Positions 8,095 through 16,530 of a stretch of DNA of 64,000 nt are shown here, in pieces (the stretch's first letter is position 1; each line of letters starts with the position of its first letter). A program made the position numbers and the translations under genes. The notes under the pieces were generated by a model, which was not told where the DNA came from, did no database searches, and was given only the letters and a program-made list of their open reading frames with translations. Location: positions 62,001 through 126,000 of the forward strand of contig JAYRJE010000006.1 of NCBI GenBank assembly GCA_041906465.1, written 5' to 3'. The stretch comes from Didemnitutus sp041906465. GTDB lineage: Bacteria > Verrucomicrobiota > Verrucomicrobiia > Opitutales > Opitutaceae.

Positions 8095-8862
8095 TCACTT
8101 CGTGTAGTGCTGATAAATCAGCTTCGCGACCGTCAGCGTCGCCATCACGAGGAAGATCGGGCGCACGAAACGCGCGCCACGCGTCATCGCCAGGTGAGCA
8201 CCGAGCCGCGCGCCGAGCAACTGCCCCGCCCCCATCGCCAGCCCGGGACCGATCACGACGGCGCCGGTCGCCGCGAAGAACGTGAGCGCGGCCGCGTTGC
8301 TGGCGAGATTCATCACTTTCGTGTGCGCCGCGGCTTTCACGAAGTTGTGCCCCAGCACCATCACGAACGCGATGGTCCAGAACGAGCCCACCCCGGGACC
8401 GAAGAAGCCGTCGTAGAAACCGAGACCGAGGCCGAACAGCGCGTAGAACGCCGGCGGCTCCATGCGGTGATGCCGGTTGGTTTCCCCGAGTTTCGGCCGG
8501 AAAACCATGTAGACCACGATCGTTCCCAGCAGCCACGGGATCGCCTGGCCCAGCACCGCCGGGTCCAGCAACCGCACCGCAAACGCCCCCGCCACGGCCC
8601 CAATCGCGGTGAAAATCACGCCGCGCACGCATTCGCGCAAATCGACCGCGCCTTGCCGCGTGAAACTCCACGTCGCCGAGGCCGTGCCGAATACAGCACC
8701 GAGCTTATTTGTGCCCAGGGCCAGCGTCGGCGGCAGCCCCGTGCTCAACAATGCCGGCAGCGTGATCAATCCGCCGCCGCCCGCGATGGCGTCGACCGTG
8801 GCGGCCACCAGGCCGGCCAGGAACAGCAGCACATAGTGCAGCGCGGTGAATTCGGGCAGCAT
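8095..8862 (-). CDS. TauE/SafE family sulfite exporter-like permease
   Basis: 255 aa from MLPEFTALHYVLLFLAG. The family hallmarks are the N-terminal VDAIAGGGGLITLPAL and the mirrored second-half FYDGFFGPGVGSFWT, both in membrane regions. About eight helices. The family exports sulfite, sulfoacetate or related organic anions; the substrate here is unknown. The gene is divergent from the hybrid kinase across about 70 bp. An in-frame extension up to 9222 overlaps the kinase and is not supported. Confidence 0.88.
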   Translation of the reverse strand: MLPEFTALHYVLLFLAGLVAATVDAIAGGGGLITLPALLSTGLPPTLALGTNKLGAVFGTASATWSFTRQGAVDLRECVRGVIFTAIGAVAGAFAVRLLDPAVLGQAIPWLLGTIVVYMVFRPKLGETNRHHRMEPPAFYALFGLGLGFYDGFFGPGVGSFWTIAFVMVLGHNFVKAAAHTKVMNLASNAAALTFFAATGAVVIGPGLAMGAGQLLGARLGAHLAMTRGARFVRPIFLVMATLTVAKLIYQHYTK

Positions 8863-8935
8863 CGCGATCTTTATCCCGGCGGAAATGGCCTGAGAAAAGC
8901 CCGAACACACAACCCCGCGCGGTAGCGACGGTCTT

Positions 8936-10573
8936 ATGACTGTCGTCGTGCACGAGCCGCGCGCTGCCGTGCCCGCCTTGGAGTTCGTCACGCAGGCTTT
9001 GACACCGCGCGCCCGACTCCGCCAAATGCGCGCACGAGCTTTGGCCCGTTTCTCCATGCCGCCCCGCAAAGCCCACTCCGCGCCTGTGCCACCGAGCGTT
9101 CCTGCTCCGGCCGCCATGGCCTTGCTGGAGGCGCTTCCCGAAGCCGCGCTGATCACGCGGGACAAATGGGAGGGCGCGGGAGTGGAAATCCTGGCCGCGA
9201 ATGCCAAATTCGCCGCCCTCACCGGTTACGCGTCACCGGCACTCGTGGGCCAAAACACGCGCCTGCTGCACGGCCCCAAAACCGAAATCATGACGCCGCG
9301 CGCCGGCGGCGTGGCCACGGAACGCCTTCTGACCGGTGAAGGCTGGCTGCACCGTGCGGACGGCTCGCCGTTTTTTGCCGGCTGGAATTTCTCGCCGCTC
9401 GAACCGGGCTTGCTCGTCGCCGTGTTCCGGGACCTCTCCGAGATGCGGCGCCTGCAGGAAGCGATGTTTCACTCGCAGCGACTCGACACCGTCGGCCATC
9501 TCGCCGGCGGCGTCGCCCACGACTTCAACAACCTGCTCTCGATCATCAACGGCTATTGCGAAATCATGAGCACCAAGCTCGTGGACACGCCCGCCGCGCA
9601 GAAGGACCTCGAGGAAATCCACCGCGCCGGCCAGAAAGCCGCCCGACTCGCGCGCCAGATCCTGGAATTCAGTCGCCGCCAGGAAACCGAGGCGCGCGTC
9701 GTGAACCCGAACACGCTCATCCGCGAAGTCGCCGACATCCTGCGCCGCGCTGTCGGCGAGGCCGTGAAGCTCGAGCTGCGTCTCGCCTCCGATCTCGGCA
9801 ACACGCGCATCGATCCGACGCAATTCCAGCAAGTCCTGCTCAACCTCTGTTTCAACGCGCGCGACGCCATGCCGCAGGGTGGCAAGCTCACCGTGCGCAC
9901 CGCCAATCACGAGCAGAAGACCGCGCTCCCCGGCTTGCGTCCCGGCAGCTACGTGATGCTGCAGGTCAGCGACACCGGCCGCGGGATGGACGAGGCGACC
10001 CTCGCGCGCGTCTGGGAACCTTTTTTCACGACCAAGCCTCACGGCACCGGCCTCGGTCTCGCGCTGGCATTTGCGGTCGTGAAAAGCTGCGATGGCCGCA
10101 TCAGCGTGCGCAGCAAACCGGACGCCGGCACGACCTTCGAAGTGCTGTTGCCGGAGACCGCCGAGCCCGAACAAGTCTACAGCACCGTCATCCCCACCCT
10201 GCCGGGCACCCGGGGCTCCGAACTGCTCTGGGTCGTCGAAGAAGACGAAGTTCTCCGCAAGATGGTCAGCGGCATTCTCACGGTCGACGGCTATCGCGTC
10301 GTCGAGTTCTCTCACCTCGCCGAGGCGATCACGGCCGCGCGCCGCGCGCCGGCGCCGCAACTCCTGTTGCTCGACGCCAACGCGACGGAAGTGGCCAAAC
10401 TGGTCCGCGCGCTCCAAGCGCGCGCGCCAGCGCTGAAGCTGCTCGCGGTCTCCGCCGATTCCCCCGCCTCGGCCCTGCCCCAGTTCCCGCCGCGCGCCTT
10501 CGCACATCTGCCGAAACCGTTCGCGCTCTCGACCCTGCTCCGCTCGGTGCGCGGTCTGCTCGACGCGCGATGA
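8936..10573 (+). CDS. Hybrid sensor histidine kinase (PAS - HisKA - HATPase - receiver)
   Basis: 545 aa. After an Arg/Pro-rich N-terminus comes a PAS-like domain (about 60-170: EILAANAKFAALTGY), a HisKA dimerisation helix with HLAGGVAHDFNNLLS (phospho-acceptor His195), an ATPase domain with NLCFNARDAMPQGG (N box), DTGRGMD (G1), EPFFTTK and GTGLGLA (G2), and a C-terminal receiver-like domain. In the receiver the acidic pocket is VVEEDE, the likely Asp is in LLLLDAN and the Lys in HLPKPF. No transmembrane segment is visible, so it is probably cytosolic. The true start could be Met41 or Met61. Its stop overlaps the next gene's ATG (ATGA). Confidence 0.9.
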   Translation: MTVVVHEPRAAVPALEFVTQALTPRARLRQMRARALARFSMPPRKAHSAPVPPSVPAPAAMALLEALPEAALITRDKWEGAGVEILAANAKFAALTGYASPALVGQNTRLLHGPKTEIMTPRAGGVATERLLTGEGWLHRADGSPFFAGWNFSPLEPGLLVAVFRDLSEMRRLQEAMFHSQRLDTVGHLAGGVAHDFNNLLSIINGYCEIMSTKLVDTPAAQKDLEEIHRAGQKAARLARQILEFSRRQETEARVVNPNTLIREVADILRRAVGEAVKLELRLASDLGNTRIDPTQFQQVLLNLCFNARDAMPQGGKLTVRTANHEQKTALPGLRPGSYVMLQVSDTGRGMDEATLARVWEPFFTTKPHGTGLGLALAFAVVKSCDGRISVRSKPDAGTTFEVLLPETAEPEQVYSTVIPTLPGTRGSELLWVVEEDEVLRKMVSGILTVDGYRVVEFSHLAEAITAARRAPAPQLLLLDANATEVAKLVRALQARAPALKLLAVSADSPASALPQFPPRAFAHLPKPFALSTLLRSVRGLLDAR

Positions 10574-11484
10574 AGCTCGTGCTGACCGGCGCGTCCGGCC
10601 TGCTCGGCGCCGCCGCGGCCCGCGCCGCCGCCGCCGCGGGCGACGAAGTGATCGGGGTCGTCGGCCGCTGGCCGACCGCAGTCCCGGGACTGACGCACCA
10701 AGTCTCGCTCGATCTCGGTGATCCCACGGCAGTGGTGACGCTCGTGCGCGAGGCACGGCCCGATGCCATCGTGAATTGCGCGGCCATCGCCGAACCGGTC
10801 GCCTGTGACGCCGCACCGGATCTGGCCGAGCGCCTCAACGTCGCGCTCCCCGCCGCGCTTGCGACCGCCGCGCGCGAGTTGGGTGCGCGCCTGATCCACG
10901 TCTCGACCGAGCAGGTCTTCGACGGCGCCAACCCGCCTTTCGCGATCAGCTCGCCCGTGAATCCGCTACACCGCTACGGCCGCCAGAAGGTCGCCGCGGA
11001 GCAGCGCGTGCTCGCTTCCGATCCCAATGCCGCAGTCGTGCGCGTGCCTTTGCTGTTTGGCAACAGCCTCGGCGGGCGGCGGAGCGTGCATGAGAAATTT
11101 TTCGAAGCGTGGGCGGCCGGGAAAAAGATGAGGCTGTTCACCGACGAGATCCGCGCCGTCGCCAGCGCCGAGAACGTCGCCGCCGCTTTGCTCGAACTGG
11201 CGGCGCGGCGGGAATTCGCAGGCGCACTGCATTGGACCGGCGCCGAACCGGTGTCGCGCTGGGACATGGGCCGGGCGATCTGCGCGCACTTTGGTTTTTC
11301 GGCGGACTGGATCGAGCCCGGCACGCGTGCCGCCAGACCGGAGTTCACCGCGACGCGACCGCGCGATCTCACGCTCGATCTGGCACCGCTGGATGGGGCG
11401 TTGAGCGTGCGACCCGAGCGTTTCGCGGAGGCAGTGGAGAAACTCGTGCGGCCCGCGTGGTGGCGCGGGTTCGGGGCGCGCTAA
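10570..11484 (+). CDS. RmlD-like NAD-dependent sugar reductase/epimerase
   Basis: 304 aa. Extended short-chain dehydrogenase fold: GASGLLGAAAA gives the TGxxGxxG dinucleotide-binding pattern at residues 7-14. IVNCAAIAEPVACDAAP is the RmlD pattern. HVSTEQVFDG and the YGRQK catalytic Tyr/Lys pair follow. The family includes dTDP-4-dehydrorhamnose reductase and the regulatory MAT2B subunit. The ATG overlaps the kinase stop in an ATGA, so translation is probably coupled. Sugar nucleotide partners are not nearby, so the substrate is unresolved. Confidence 0.85.
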   Translation: MKLVLTGASGLLGAAAARAAAAAGDEVIGVVGRWPTAVPGLTHQVSLDLGDPTAVVTLVREARPDAIVNCAAIAEPVACDAAPDLAERLNVALPAALATAARELGARLIHVSTEQVFDGANPPFAISSPVNPLHRYGRQKVAAEQRVLASDPNAAVVRVPLLFGNSLGGRRSVHEKFFEAWAAGKKMRLFTDEIRAVASAENVAAALLELAARREFAGALHWTGAEPVSRWDMGRAICAHFGFSADWIEPGTRAARPEFTATRPRDLTLDLAPLDGALSVRPERFAEAVEKLVRPAWWRGFGAR

Positions 11485-11512
11485 CGCAGATTCGACACGC
11501 GCGCGCCGACGC

Positions 11513-11604
11513 CCAAGGTAGGGCGGCGCGTCCCTTCGCCGCCGCTGCGGGTGTTTGTCGCACCATCGCCCCGGCGCGGAGCGGAGTCCACGCCCTACCT
11601 TTGG
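11513..11604. repeat. GTAGGGCG-family inverted repeat directly before lipoate ligase
   Basis: The arms CAAGGTAGGGCG (11514-11525) and CGCCCTACCTTTG (11591-11603) are inverted. The inner segment 11574-11600 matches 1647-1673 with two differences. The right arm ends one or two bases before the ATG at 11606, so the ribosome-binding region lies in the repeat. Confidence 0.75.
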
Positions 11605-11605
11605 C

Positions 11606-12361
11606 ATGAACTTGCATATCCTTCCCACTCGCACCGCCGGCGCCGCCGAGAACATGGCGATCGATTTCCTGCTGCTGCAGCGCTACCCGGACGCGCCCGC
11701 GGCGCGGTTCCGCCACTACGACTGGCGTGGGCCGGCGTTCACGTTCGGTTTCAGCCAAAAAATCGCGTTCGTGCGCGAAAAGCTGGCAGCCGACCTGCCG
11801 GTCGATCTCTGCCGGCGACCGACCGGCGGCGGTATCGTCGATCATCGCAACGACTGGACCTACGCCCTGGTGATTCCGCGCGGCCATCCGCTGGAGGAGG
11901 CACGCGCCACGCAGTCGTATCGCATCGTCCACGAATGCCTGGCGGACGCACTCGTCGCACTCGGTCAACCGATCGAGGTCAAGGCGGTGTGCGAGCCCGA
12001 GGTGGAACGCGTTGACCCCAACGCGTTCGGGGCTGGAACGTCTTGCGGTCAAGCCGCTCCACCCACAGGCGTGTGCTTCCAGCGCGCGGAGCTGTTCGAC
12101 GTGGTGAACGCCCGCACCGGGGCAAAAGTCGCCGGCGCCGCGCAGAAGCGCAACAAGCACGGCCTGCTTTTCCAGGGCTCGATCGAGAGGAGCAGCGTGG
12201 GCGCACTCGATTGGGAGGATTTCGGCGCACGTTTCGTCGCCGCGCTCGGACGCGCGCTCGGCGGCGAAGCCGTGGAGACCCCCTGGCCCGAGCTGAATGA
12301 AGACGAGGTCGGCGGGTTGATCGAACAGTATGCGTCGAGCGAGTGGATTGAGTATCGCTGA
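11606..12361 (+). CDS. Lipoate-protein ligase A-like protein (BPL/LPL domain)
   Basis: 251 aa. Cofactor-transferase fold that attaches lipoate or octanoate to carrier lysines. Visible: AAENMAIDFLLL at the start, RRPTGGGIVDHRNDWTYALVIP (the RRxxGGG motif), then KVAGAAQKRNKHGLLFQGSI with the catalytic Lys. Start chosen at MNLHILPTR. Between KAVCEPEVE and GVCFQ there is a stretch (about residues 131-151) encoded by a dispersed repeat that is present, with one mismatch in 33 bases, at 22727-22759 on the other strand. This looks like an in-frame repeat insertion in a loop. The active-site motifs are unaffected, so the enzyme is probably functional. Confidence 0.86.
   Translation: MNLHILPTRTAGAAENMAIDFLLLQRYPDAPAARFRHYDWRGPAFTFGFSQKIAFVREKLAADLPVDLCRRPTGGGIVDHRNDWTYALVIPRGHPLEEARATQSYRIVHECLADALVALGQPIEVKAVCEPEVERVDPNAFGAGTSCGQAAPPTGVCFQRAELFDVVNARTGAKVAGAAQKRNKHGLLFQGSIERSSVGALDWEDFGARFVAALGRALGGEAVETPWPELNEDEVGGLIEQYASSEWIEYR
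12001..12033 (-). repeat. Dispersed repeat inside the lipoate ligase coding sequence
   Basis: 33 bases matching the reverse complement of 22727-22759 with a single mismatch. The core is an inverted repeat, AACGCGTTGA and its complement around two bases. It is read in frame as V-E-R-V-D-P-N-A-F-G in the ligase. Confidence 0.85.
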
Positions 12362-12467
12362 GGTCTTTCCCGTGTAGCCGCGCCTTCGTCGCAGCCGTCG
12401 CGGCTTTGGCCGCTTTCGGTGGACCGGGCTTTGACTCGCGCGCGGGGTTCGGTTTGCTCGCGCGAGA

Positions 12468-14603
12468 ATGAAAACCCCTCGCGTTGTCGCGTTCATCCTC
12501 GCGCTGGTGTTCGCCGTGACTGCGGTCGCGGCTGACCGGCGCCCCCTCACGCCGCAGGACCTCTGGGCCATCAAGCGCCTCAGCAGTCCTGCGCTCTCGC
12601 CCGACGGCAAGACCGTCGCGTTCGTGCAACAGGAATGGTCGATCGAGAAGAACAAGAGCACCGCCAGCCTCTGGGTGGCGGAGGTCGCGACCGGCGCCGT
12701 GCGCCGCCTGACCGCGGCACCGCAAGCGAGCGACGGCTCCCCGGTGTGGAGCCCCGACGGCACCCGCATCGCCTTCACCTCGAAGCGCGGCGAGGACGAG
12801 GCGTCTTCGCTCTACGTGATTCCTTTGGGCGGTGGTGAAGCCGAGAAGATTCTCGAGCTCTCCGCTTCGGTCTCGAATCCGAAATGGATGCCCGATGGCA
12901 AGGGCATCGTCGTCTCGACCATCGTCGTGCCCGAACTTGCCGGCAGCCTCGGTAAGGACGACATCGCCGCGATGAAGAAGGAGCTGAAGCGCCGCAAGGA
13001 ATCCAAGATGACGGCGAAGGTTACCGAGAATCGCCAGTATCGCTTCTTCGACCACTACATCGTCGACAGCGCCGCCACACGCCTCGTGCTCGTGGATGTC
13101 GCGACGAAGGCCATCAAGGATCTCACGCCGAAGGTCGACCGCCTCTTCAACAACAGCGGCGACGTAAACTTCGACATCTCGCCCGACGGCCGGTGGATCG
13201 CGCTGGATTTCAACACCACCCCGCCGCCGTTCCGGGATTTCCCGAATCAGGACGTCTATCTCGTGCCGACCGACGGCTCCGGCGAGATGAAGAACGTGAC
13301 GCCCGAGAACAAGGGCGGCGACAGCTCGCCGACGTGGTCACCCGACGGCAAGAGCGTTTACTTCGTCCGCACCGAGACGCCCTATTACTCGGGCGAATTC
13401 TCCAAGCTCTGGCGCTACGACGTCGCCGCCGGCAAGAGCGTGCCGATCACCGACGCGCTCGACTATTCGATCGACGAGGTCGAAGTCTCCCCGGACGGCA
13501 AAACCCTCTGGCTCGTCGCCGAGGACAAGGGCGTCGTGCCGATCTTCAAGGCCAACGCTGACGGCTCGGGCTTCACCGCGGTGTATCGCCAGGGCACGTC
13601 GTCGAGCATCAGCGTCGAGGGCGGCACGATTGTCTTCCTCAACGACAACACCTCGCGCCCGAACGAGCTCTTTGCCCTCGACGCCGCCACCGGCCAGGCG
13701 CGCCAGCTCACGCGCGTGAACGAAGCGCTCATGGCGCAGTTCGATCTCGGCCAGGTCGAGAGCTACACTTTCACCGGCGCCGCCGGCGCGCAGGTGCACG
13801 GCTGGCTCGTGTTCCCGCCCAACTACGACGCGTCGAAGAAATACCCGCTCGTGCAGCTCATGCATGGCGGCCCGCACACGATGTGCCGCGACAGCTGGAG
13901 CTACCGTTGGAATACGCACGTGTTCGCCGCGCCCGGCTATGTCGTGACCTGGGTCAATCGCCACGGCTCGACCGGCTTCGGCGAAGCGTATTCGCGCAGC
14001 ATCCTCAACCAGTGGGGCGACCTGCCGTTCGAAGACATCATGAAGTCGACCGACTTCCTCCTGGCGAAGTATCCGAACCTCGACCAGGACCGCCTCGCCG
14101 CCGCCGGCGCGAGCTATGGCGGCTACATGGCCGCGTGGGTGCTCGGCCACACGGACCGCTTCAAGGCCATCATCAACCACGCGGGCGTGAACAGCAGCTA
14201 CGCGCAATACGCGAGCGACGTGCCGCACGGTTTTCCCGAAGTCATGGGCGGCAAGCCGTGGGACAATCTCGAAGGCATGCAGCGACAGAACCCGATGTTC
14301 TACGCGAAGAACTTCAAGACCCCGACGCTCATCCTCCACGGCGAGCTCGACTACCGCGTGCCCTACGGCAACGGCCTCGAGCTTTACGGCGTGCTGCAAG
14401 GCATGGGCGTGCCGTCGCGCCTCGTCGTGTTCCCCGACGAAAACCATTGGGTGCTCAAACCGCAGAACGCGATCTACTGGCACTGGGAAATGCAGAGCTG
14501 GCTCAGCCGCCACATCGGCGGAAAGCCGGCACTCGAGAAGCCGGACTTCGACAAGAAGGATGAGGAGAAGAAAGAGGCGGCCGCGGCTGCGCCCAAGGCC
14601 TGA
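12468..14603 (+). CDS. S9 family peptidase (prolyl oligopeptidase/DPP-IV type), exported
   Basis: 711 aa with a signal peptide (MKTPRVVAFILALVFAVTAVAA, two or three basic residues then a hydrophobic core). The N-terminal part is a WD40-like propeller with repeated SPDGK or SPDGT motifs (for example LSPDGKTVAFV, WSPDGTRIAFTS, WSPDGKSVYFVR). The C-terminal alpha/beta hydrolase domain has the nucleophile in GASYGGYMAAW, the Asp in HGELDYRVP and the His in DENHWV. It is expected to cleave dipeptides or oligopeptides in the periplasm. The tail (DKKDEEKKEAAAA) is low complexity. Monocistronic by context. Confidence 0.92.
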   Translation: MKTPRVVAFILALVFAVTAVAADRRPLTPQDLWAIKRLSSPALSPDGKTVAFVQQEWSIEKNKSTASLWVAEVATGAVRRLTAAPQASDGSPVWSPDGTRIAFTSKRGEDEASSLYVIPLGGGEAEKILELSASVSNPKWMPDGKGIVVSTIVVPELAGSLGKDDIAAMKKELKRRKESKMTAKVTENRQYRFFDHYIVDSAATRLVLVDVATKAIKDLTPKVDRLFNNSGDVNFDISPDGRWIALDFNTTPPPFRDFPNQDVYLVPTDGSGEMKNVTPENKGGDSSPTWSPDGKSVYFVRTETPYYSGEFSKLWRYDVAAGKSVPITDALDYSIDEVEVSPDGKTLWLVAEDKGVVPIFKANADGSGFTAVYRQGTSSSISVEGGTIVFLNDNTSRPNELFALDAATGQARQLTRVNEALMAQFDLGQVESYTFTGAAGAQVHGWLVFPPNYDASKKYPLVQLMHGGPHTMCRDSWSYRWNTHVFAAPGYVVTWVNRHGSTGFGEAYSRSILNQWGDLPFEDIMKSTDFLLAKYPNLDQDRLAAAGASYGGYMAAWVLGHTDRFKAIINHAGVNSSYAQYASDVPHGFPEVMGGKPWDNLEGMQRQNPMFYAKNFKTPTLILHGELDYRVPYGNGLELYGVLQGMGVPSRLVVFPDENHWVLKPQNAIYWHWEMQSWLSRHIGGKPALEKPDFDKKDEEKKEAAAAAPKA

Positions 14604-14607
14604 ATCG

Positions 14608-14703
14608 TTGTGGGGCGCCTCAACGCCCTACCATCGTCATCTCTTGGGTAGGGCGAGGCGTCCCCGCCGAGCCTCGGCTCACCGAGGACGGTTCGCCCTA
14701 CCT
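14608..14703. repeat. Two GTAGGGCG-family hairpins (14608-14632 and 14646-14703)
   Basis: The first is a short hairpin, GGGCGCCTCAACGCCC. The second is a 58-base palindrome-like element whose reverse complement is nearly identical (about six differences) to 45014-45067. The rest of the gap to 14857 contains another small hairpin, TTGCGCGCCAGCGCGCAA, and no gene that I can see. Confidence 0.8.
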
Positions 14704-14857
14704 GGCATGGAGCAGGACAGGTGGCGCGCTCATCGCGCCAGTCGTGCGAGCATCGGAAAAGTTGCGCGCCAGCGCGCAACCTGCACCGCTCTGACAAGCA
14801 CTCGAAGTAACGGCCGGTGTCGAACGTCCGTGTGAGCTGGAGGCCGGCGCGATTCCC

Positions 14858-14889
14858 CAAACAAAAGGAGCCGGTCTCGCGACCGGCTC
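14858..14889 (-). terminator. Rho-independent terminator of pfp
   Basis: The stem GAGCCGGTC / GACCGGCTC with a four-base loop is followed on the minus strand by CTTTTGTTT. It lies 26 bp after the pfp stop codon. Confidence 0.8.
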
Positions 14890-14914
14890 TGAAATTTTCC
14901 GCTGAGTGTCTCGC

Positions 14915-16165
14915 TCAGCCCTCGAACCCGCCGAGCTGCTTGTCGACGCGATCGCCGTGCAGGCGGATGTAGGACGGAATGCCGTTCTCGTAGGGAACGG
15001 TGACTTCACCCTGAATCAGCGGCGTGGCGTAGCGGTAGAACTGGAAGTTCAGGCTGACGCCGTCTTCGTTGATCCATTCGCGCGGGAGCTTCTTGGTGTT
15101 GCCGACGAGGTCGGCGAACGCCACGAGGCCAGTCTCGCACGAATAGGTGTCGGTGTCGCCGCGCACGAGCGTGATCATCTTCTCGCTCTCGCCGTCGATG
15201 GCGGCCTTGACGGCGGCCTGGCCGGCGAGGAACGCCTCGTCGGCGTCCGTCTTCGAGGCGATGTGCGCCGCAGCGCGCTGGGTGACGCCGAGGCGGGTGA
15301 GGCGGACCTTCGCGCCAACTTGGGACTCAACAATCTCCTTGAGGTGATCGCCCACGCCACCGAACTGGGCGGCGGCGGTCGGATCGCCGGACTCGACGGC
15401 CACGTAGTTGCCGTCCTTGTCGACGAGGCCTTCACCGACGACGATCACGCAATGCTTCTCGCGCTTGAGGACGCGGCGGACGTCTTCGGCAAACTTGGCG
15501 GCGTCGAACGCGACTTCCGGCACGTAAACGAGGTGCGGCGGATCGTTCGGGTGATCGCGGCGCTTGGCCAGCGTGGCGGCGGCGGCGAGCCAGCCGGTAT
15601 TGCGGCCCATGACTTCGACGATGGTGACGATGTCGTTCTGCGCGGTGGCGTCGGCATCGATCGAGAGTTCGCGCACGGTCGTGGCGATGAACTTTGCGGC
15701 GCTGCCGTAGCCGGGGCAGTGGTCGGTCGTCGGGACGTCGTTGTCGATCGTCTTCGGCACGCCGATGACCTGCAGGTCGTAGTTCGCCGCGCGCGCGGCT
15801 TCGGCGATCTTGGCGGCGGATTCCTGGGAGTCGCCGTCGCCGATGTGGAAATAGTAACGGATGTTGTGCGCCTTGAAGACCTCGAGCGCGCGGGCGACCT
15901 CGGAGTCCTTCTTCAGCTTGGTGCGGCAGCTGCCCAGCGCGGCACCCGGCGTGTAACGCAGGCCGCGGATCGCCTGTTGGGATTCGGCCGCGAGGTCGAC
16001 GAGGTCCTCTTGGAGGATGCCCGCGACGCCGTTGAGCGCGCCGTAGACTTCCTCGATGTTACCGTGGTTGAGGGCCTCGGACACGATGCCAGCGATGGTC
16101 GCGTTCACGACCGCGGTCGGGCCGCCGGATTGGCCAATGAGACAGTTGCCTGCGAGTTCTGCCAT
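14915..16165 (-). CDS. pfp: Pyrophosphate-dependent (or PFK-B2 group) 6-phosphofructokinase
   Basis: 416 aa. PFK family: NCLIGQSGGPTAVVNA (phosphate loop), then FHIGDGDSQESAAKI, where Asp replaces the second Gly of the ATP-type GGDGS motif, and VIGVPKTIDNDVPTTDHCPGYGSA with the Lys after Pro. This GDGD...PKTIDND pattern is the known signature of pyrophosphate-using enzymes, which make glycolysis at this step reversible. GRNTGWLAAA and MGR are also present. A terminator follows. The 365-bp upstream region carries a purB fragment. Donor use (PPi versus ATP) is inferred from the motif only. Confidence 0.9.
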   Translation of the reverse strand: MAELAGNCLIGQSGGPTAVVNATIAGIVSEALNHGNIEEVYGALNGVAGILQEDLVDLAAESQQAIRGLRYTPGAALGSCRTKLKKDSEVARALEVFKAHNIRYYFHIGDGDSQESAAKIAEAARAANYDLQVIGVPKTIDNDVPTTDHCPGYGSAAKFIATTVRELSIDADATAQNDIVTIVEVMGRNTGWLAAAATLAKRRDHPNDPPHLVYVPEVAFDAAKFAEDVRRVLKREKHCVIVVGEGLVDKDGNYVAVESGDPTAAAQFGGVGDHLKEIVESQVGAKVRLTRLGVTQRAAAHIASKTDADEAFLAGQAAVKAAIDGESEKMITLVRGDTDTYSCETGLVAFADLVGNTKKLPREWINEDGVSLNFQFYRYATPLIQGEVTVPYENGIPSYIRLHGDRVDKQLGGFEG

Positions 16166-16363
16166 GGGTGTGGTTGGTTAAAGCTGCTAAAGAAACCGAA
16201 AGAGGGTCCAAAAAAGGTCGGCCCCCGGGCACTGGCAAACCAATTCTCCCGCCGCGCGGGGAATTAGTAAAAACACCGGGGCCGCAGCGGCGGAAAACGC
16301 AGCGGTGCTGCCCCACGGAGGGGCGCGCGGCCATGGCGGGCGAAGAGCGCTTGCCCCACTGTA

Positions 16364-16445
16364 GGGCGGTGTCTCCGAACCCCGCCGCGAACACCACGCC
16401 GCGCGCGCAAAACGGCGGGGTTCGGCGCCACCCGTCCTGCAATTC
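16364..16445. repeat. GTAGGGCG-family hairpin upstream of pfp
   Basis: TGTAGGGCGGTGTCTCCGAA, then arms around CCGAACCCCGCCG and CGGCGGGGTTCGG, ending CACCCGTCCTGC. It lies directly beyond the purB remnant, in the same relative place as the hairpin after intact purB (21135-21153). Confidence 0.6.
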
Positions 16446-16447
16446 AC

Positions 16448-16515
16448 GGCAGCTTGCCCGGCGGTAGTCCGCGACGCCCTTCGTGTGCTTCGCCAGCGGC
16501 TTCACGGTGGCGAAG
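16448..16515 (-). pseudogene. Remnant of the purB 3' end
   Basis: On the minus strand this reads F-A-T-V-K-P-L-A-K-H-T-K-G-V-A-D-Y-R, matching the C-terminus of the intact PurB encoded at 21165-22613 (VATVKPLAKHTKGAADYRPGKLL). A block of 34 bases (within about 16473-16507) is identical to the intact gene. A single-base deletion just after it breaks the frame before the PGKL end. Only about 65 bp are retained. The intact copy lies 4.7 kb away in the same orientation. Confidence 0.85.
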
Positions 16516-16530
16516 TCGCCGGCCGGTTCA

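Noticed and set aside
14906..16267. Long plus-strand frame of about 450 codons opposite pfp
   Set aside because: Antisense to pfp, whose motifs are clear; the predicted protein is Val/Asp/Gly-rich, as expected for a complementary-frame shadow.
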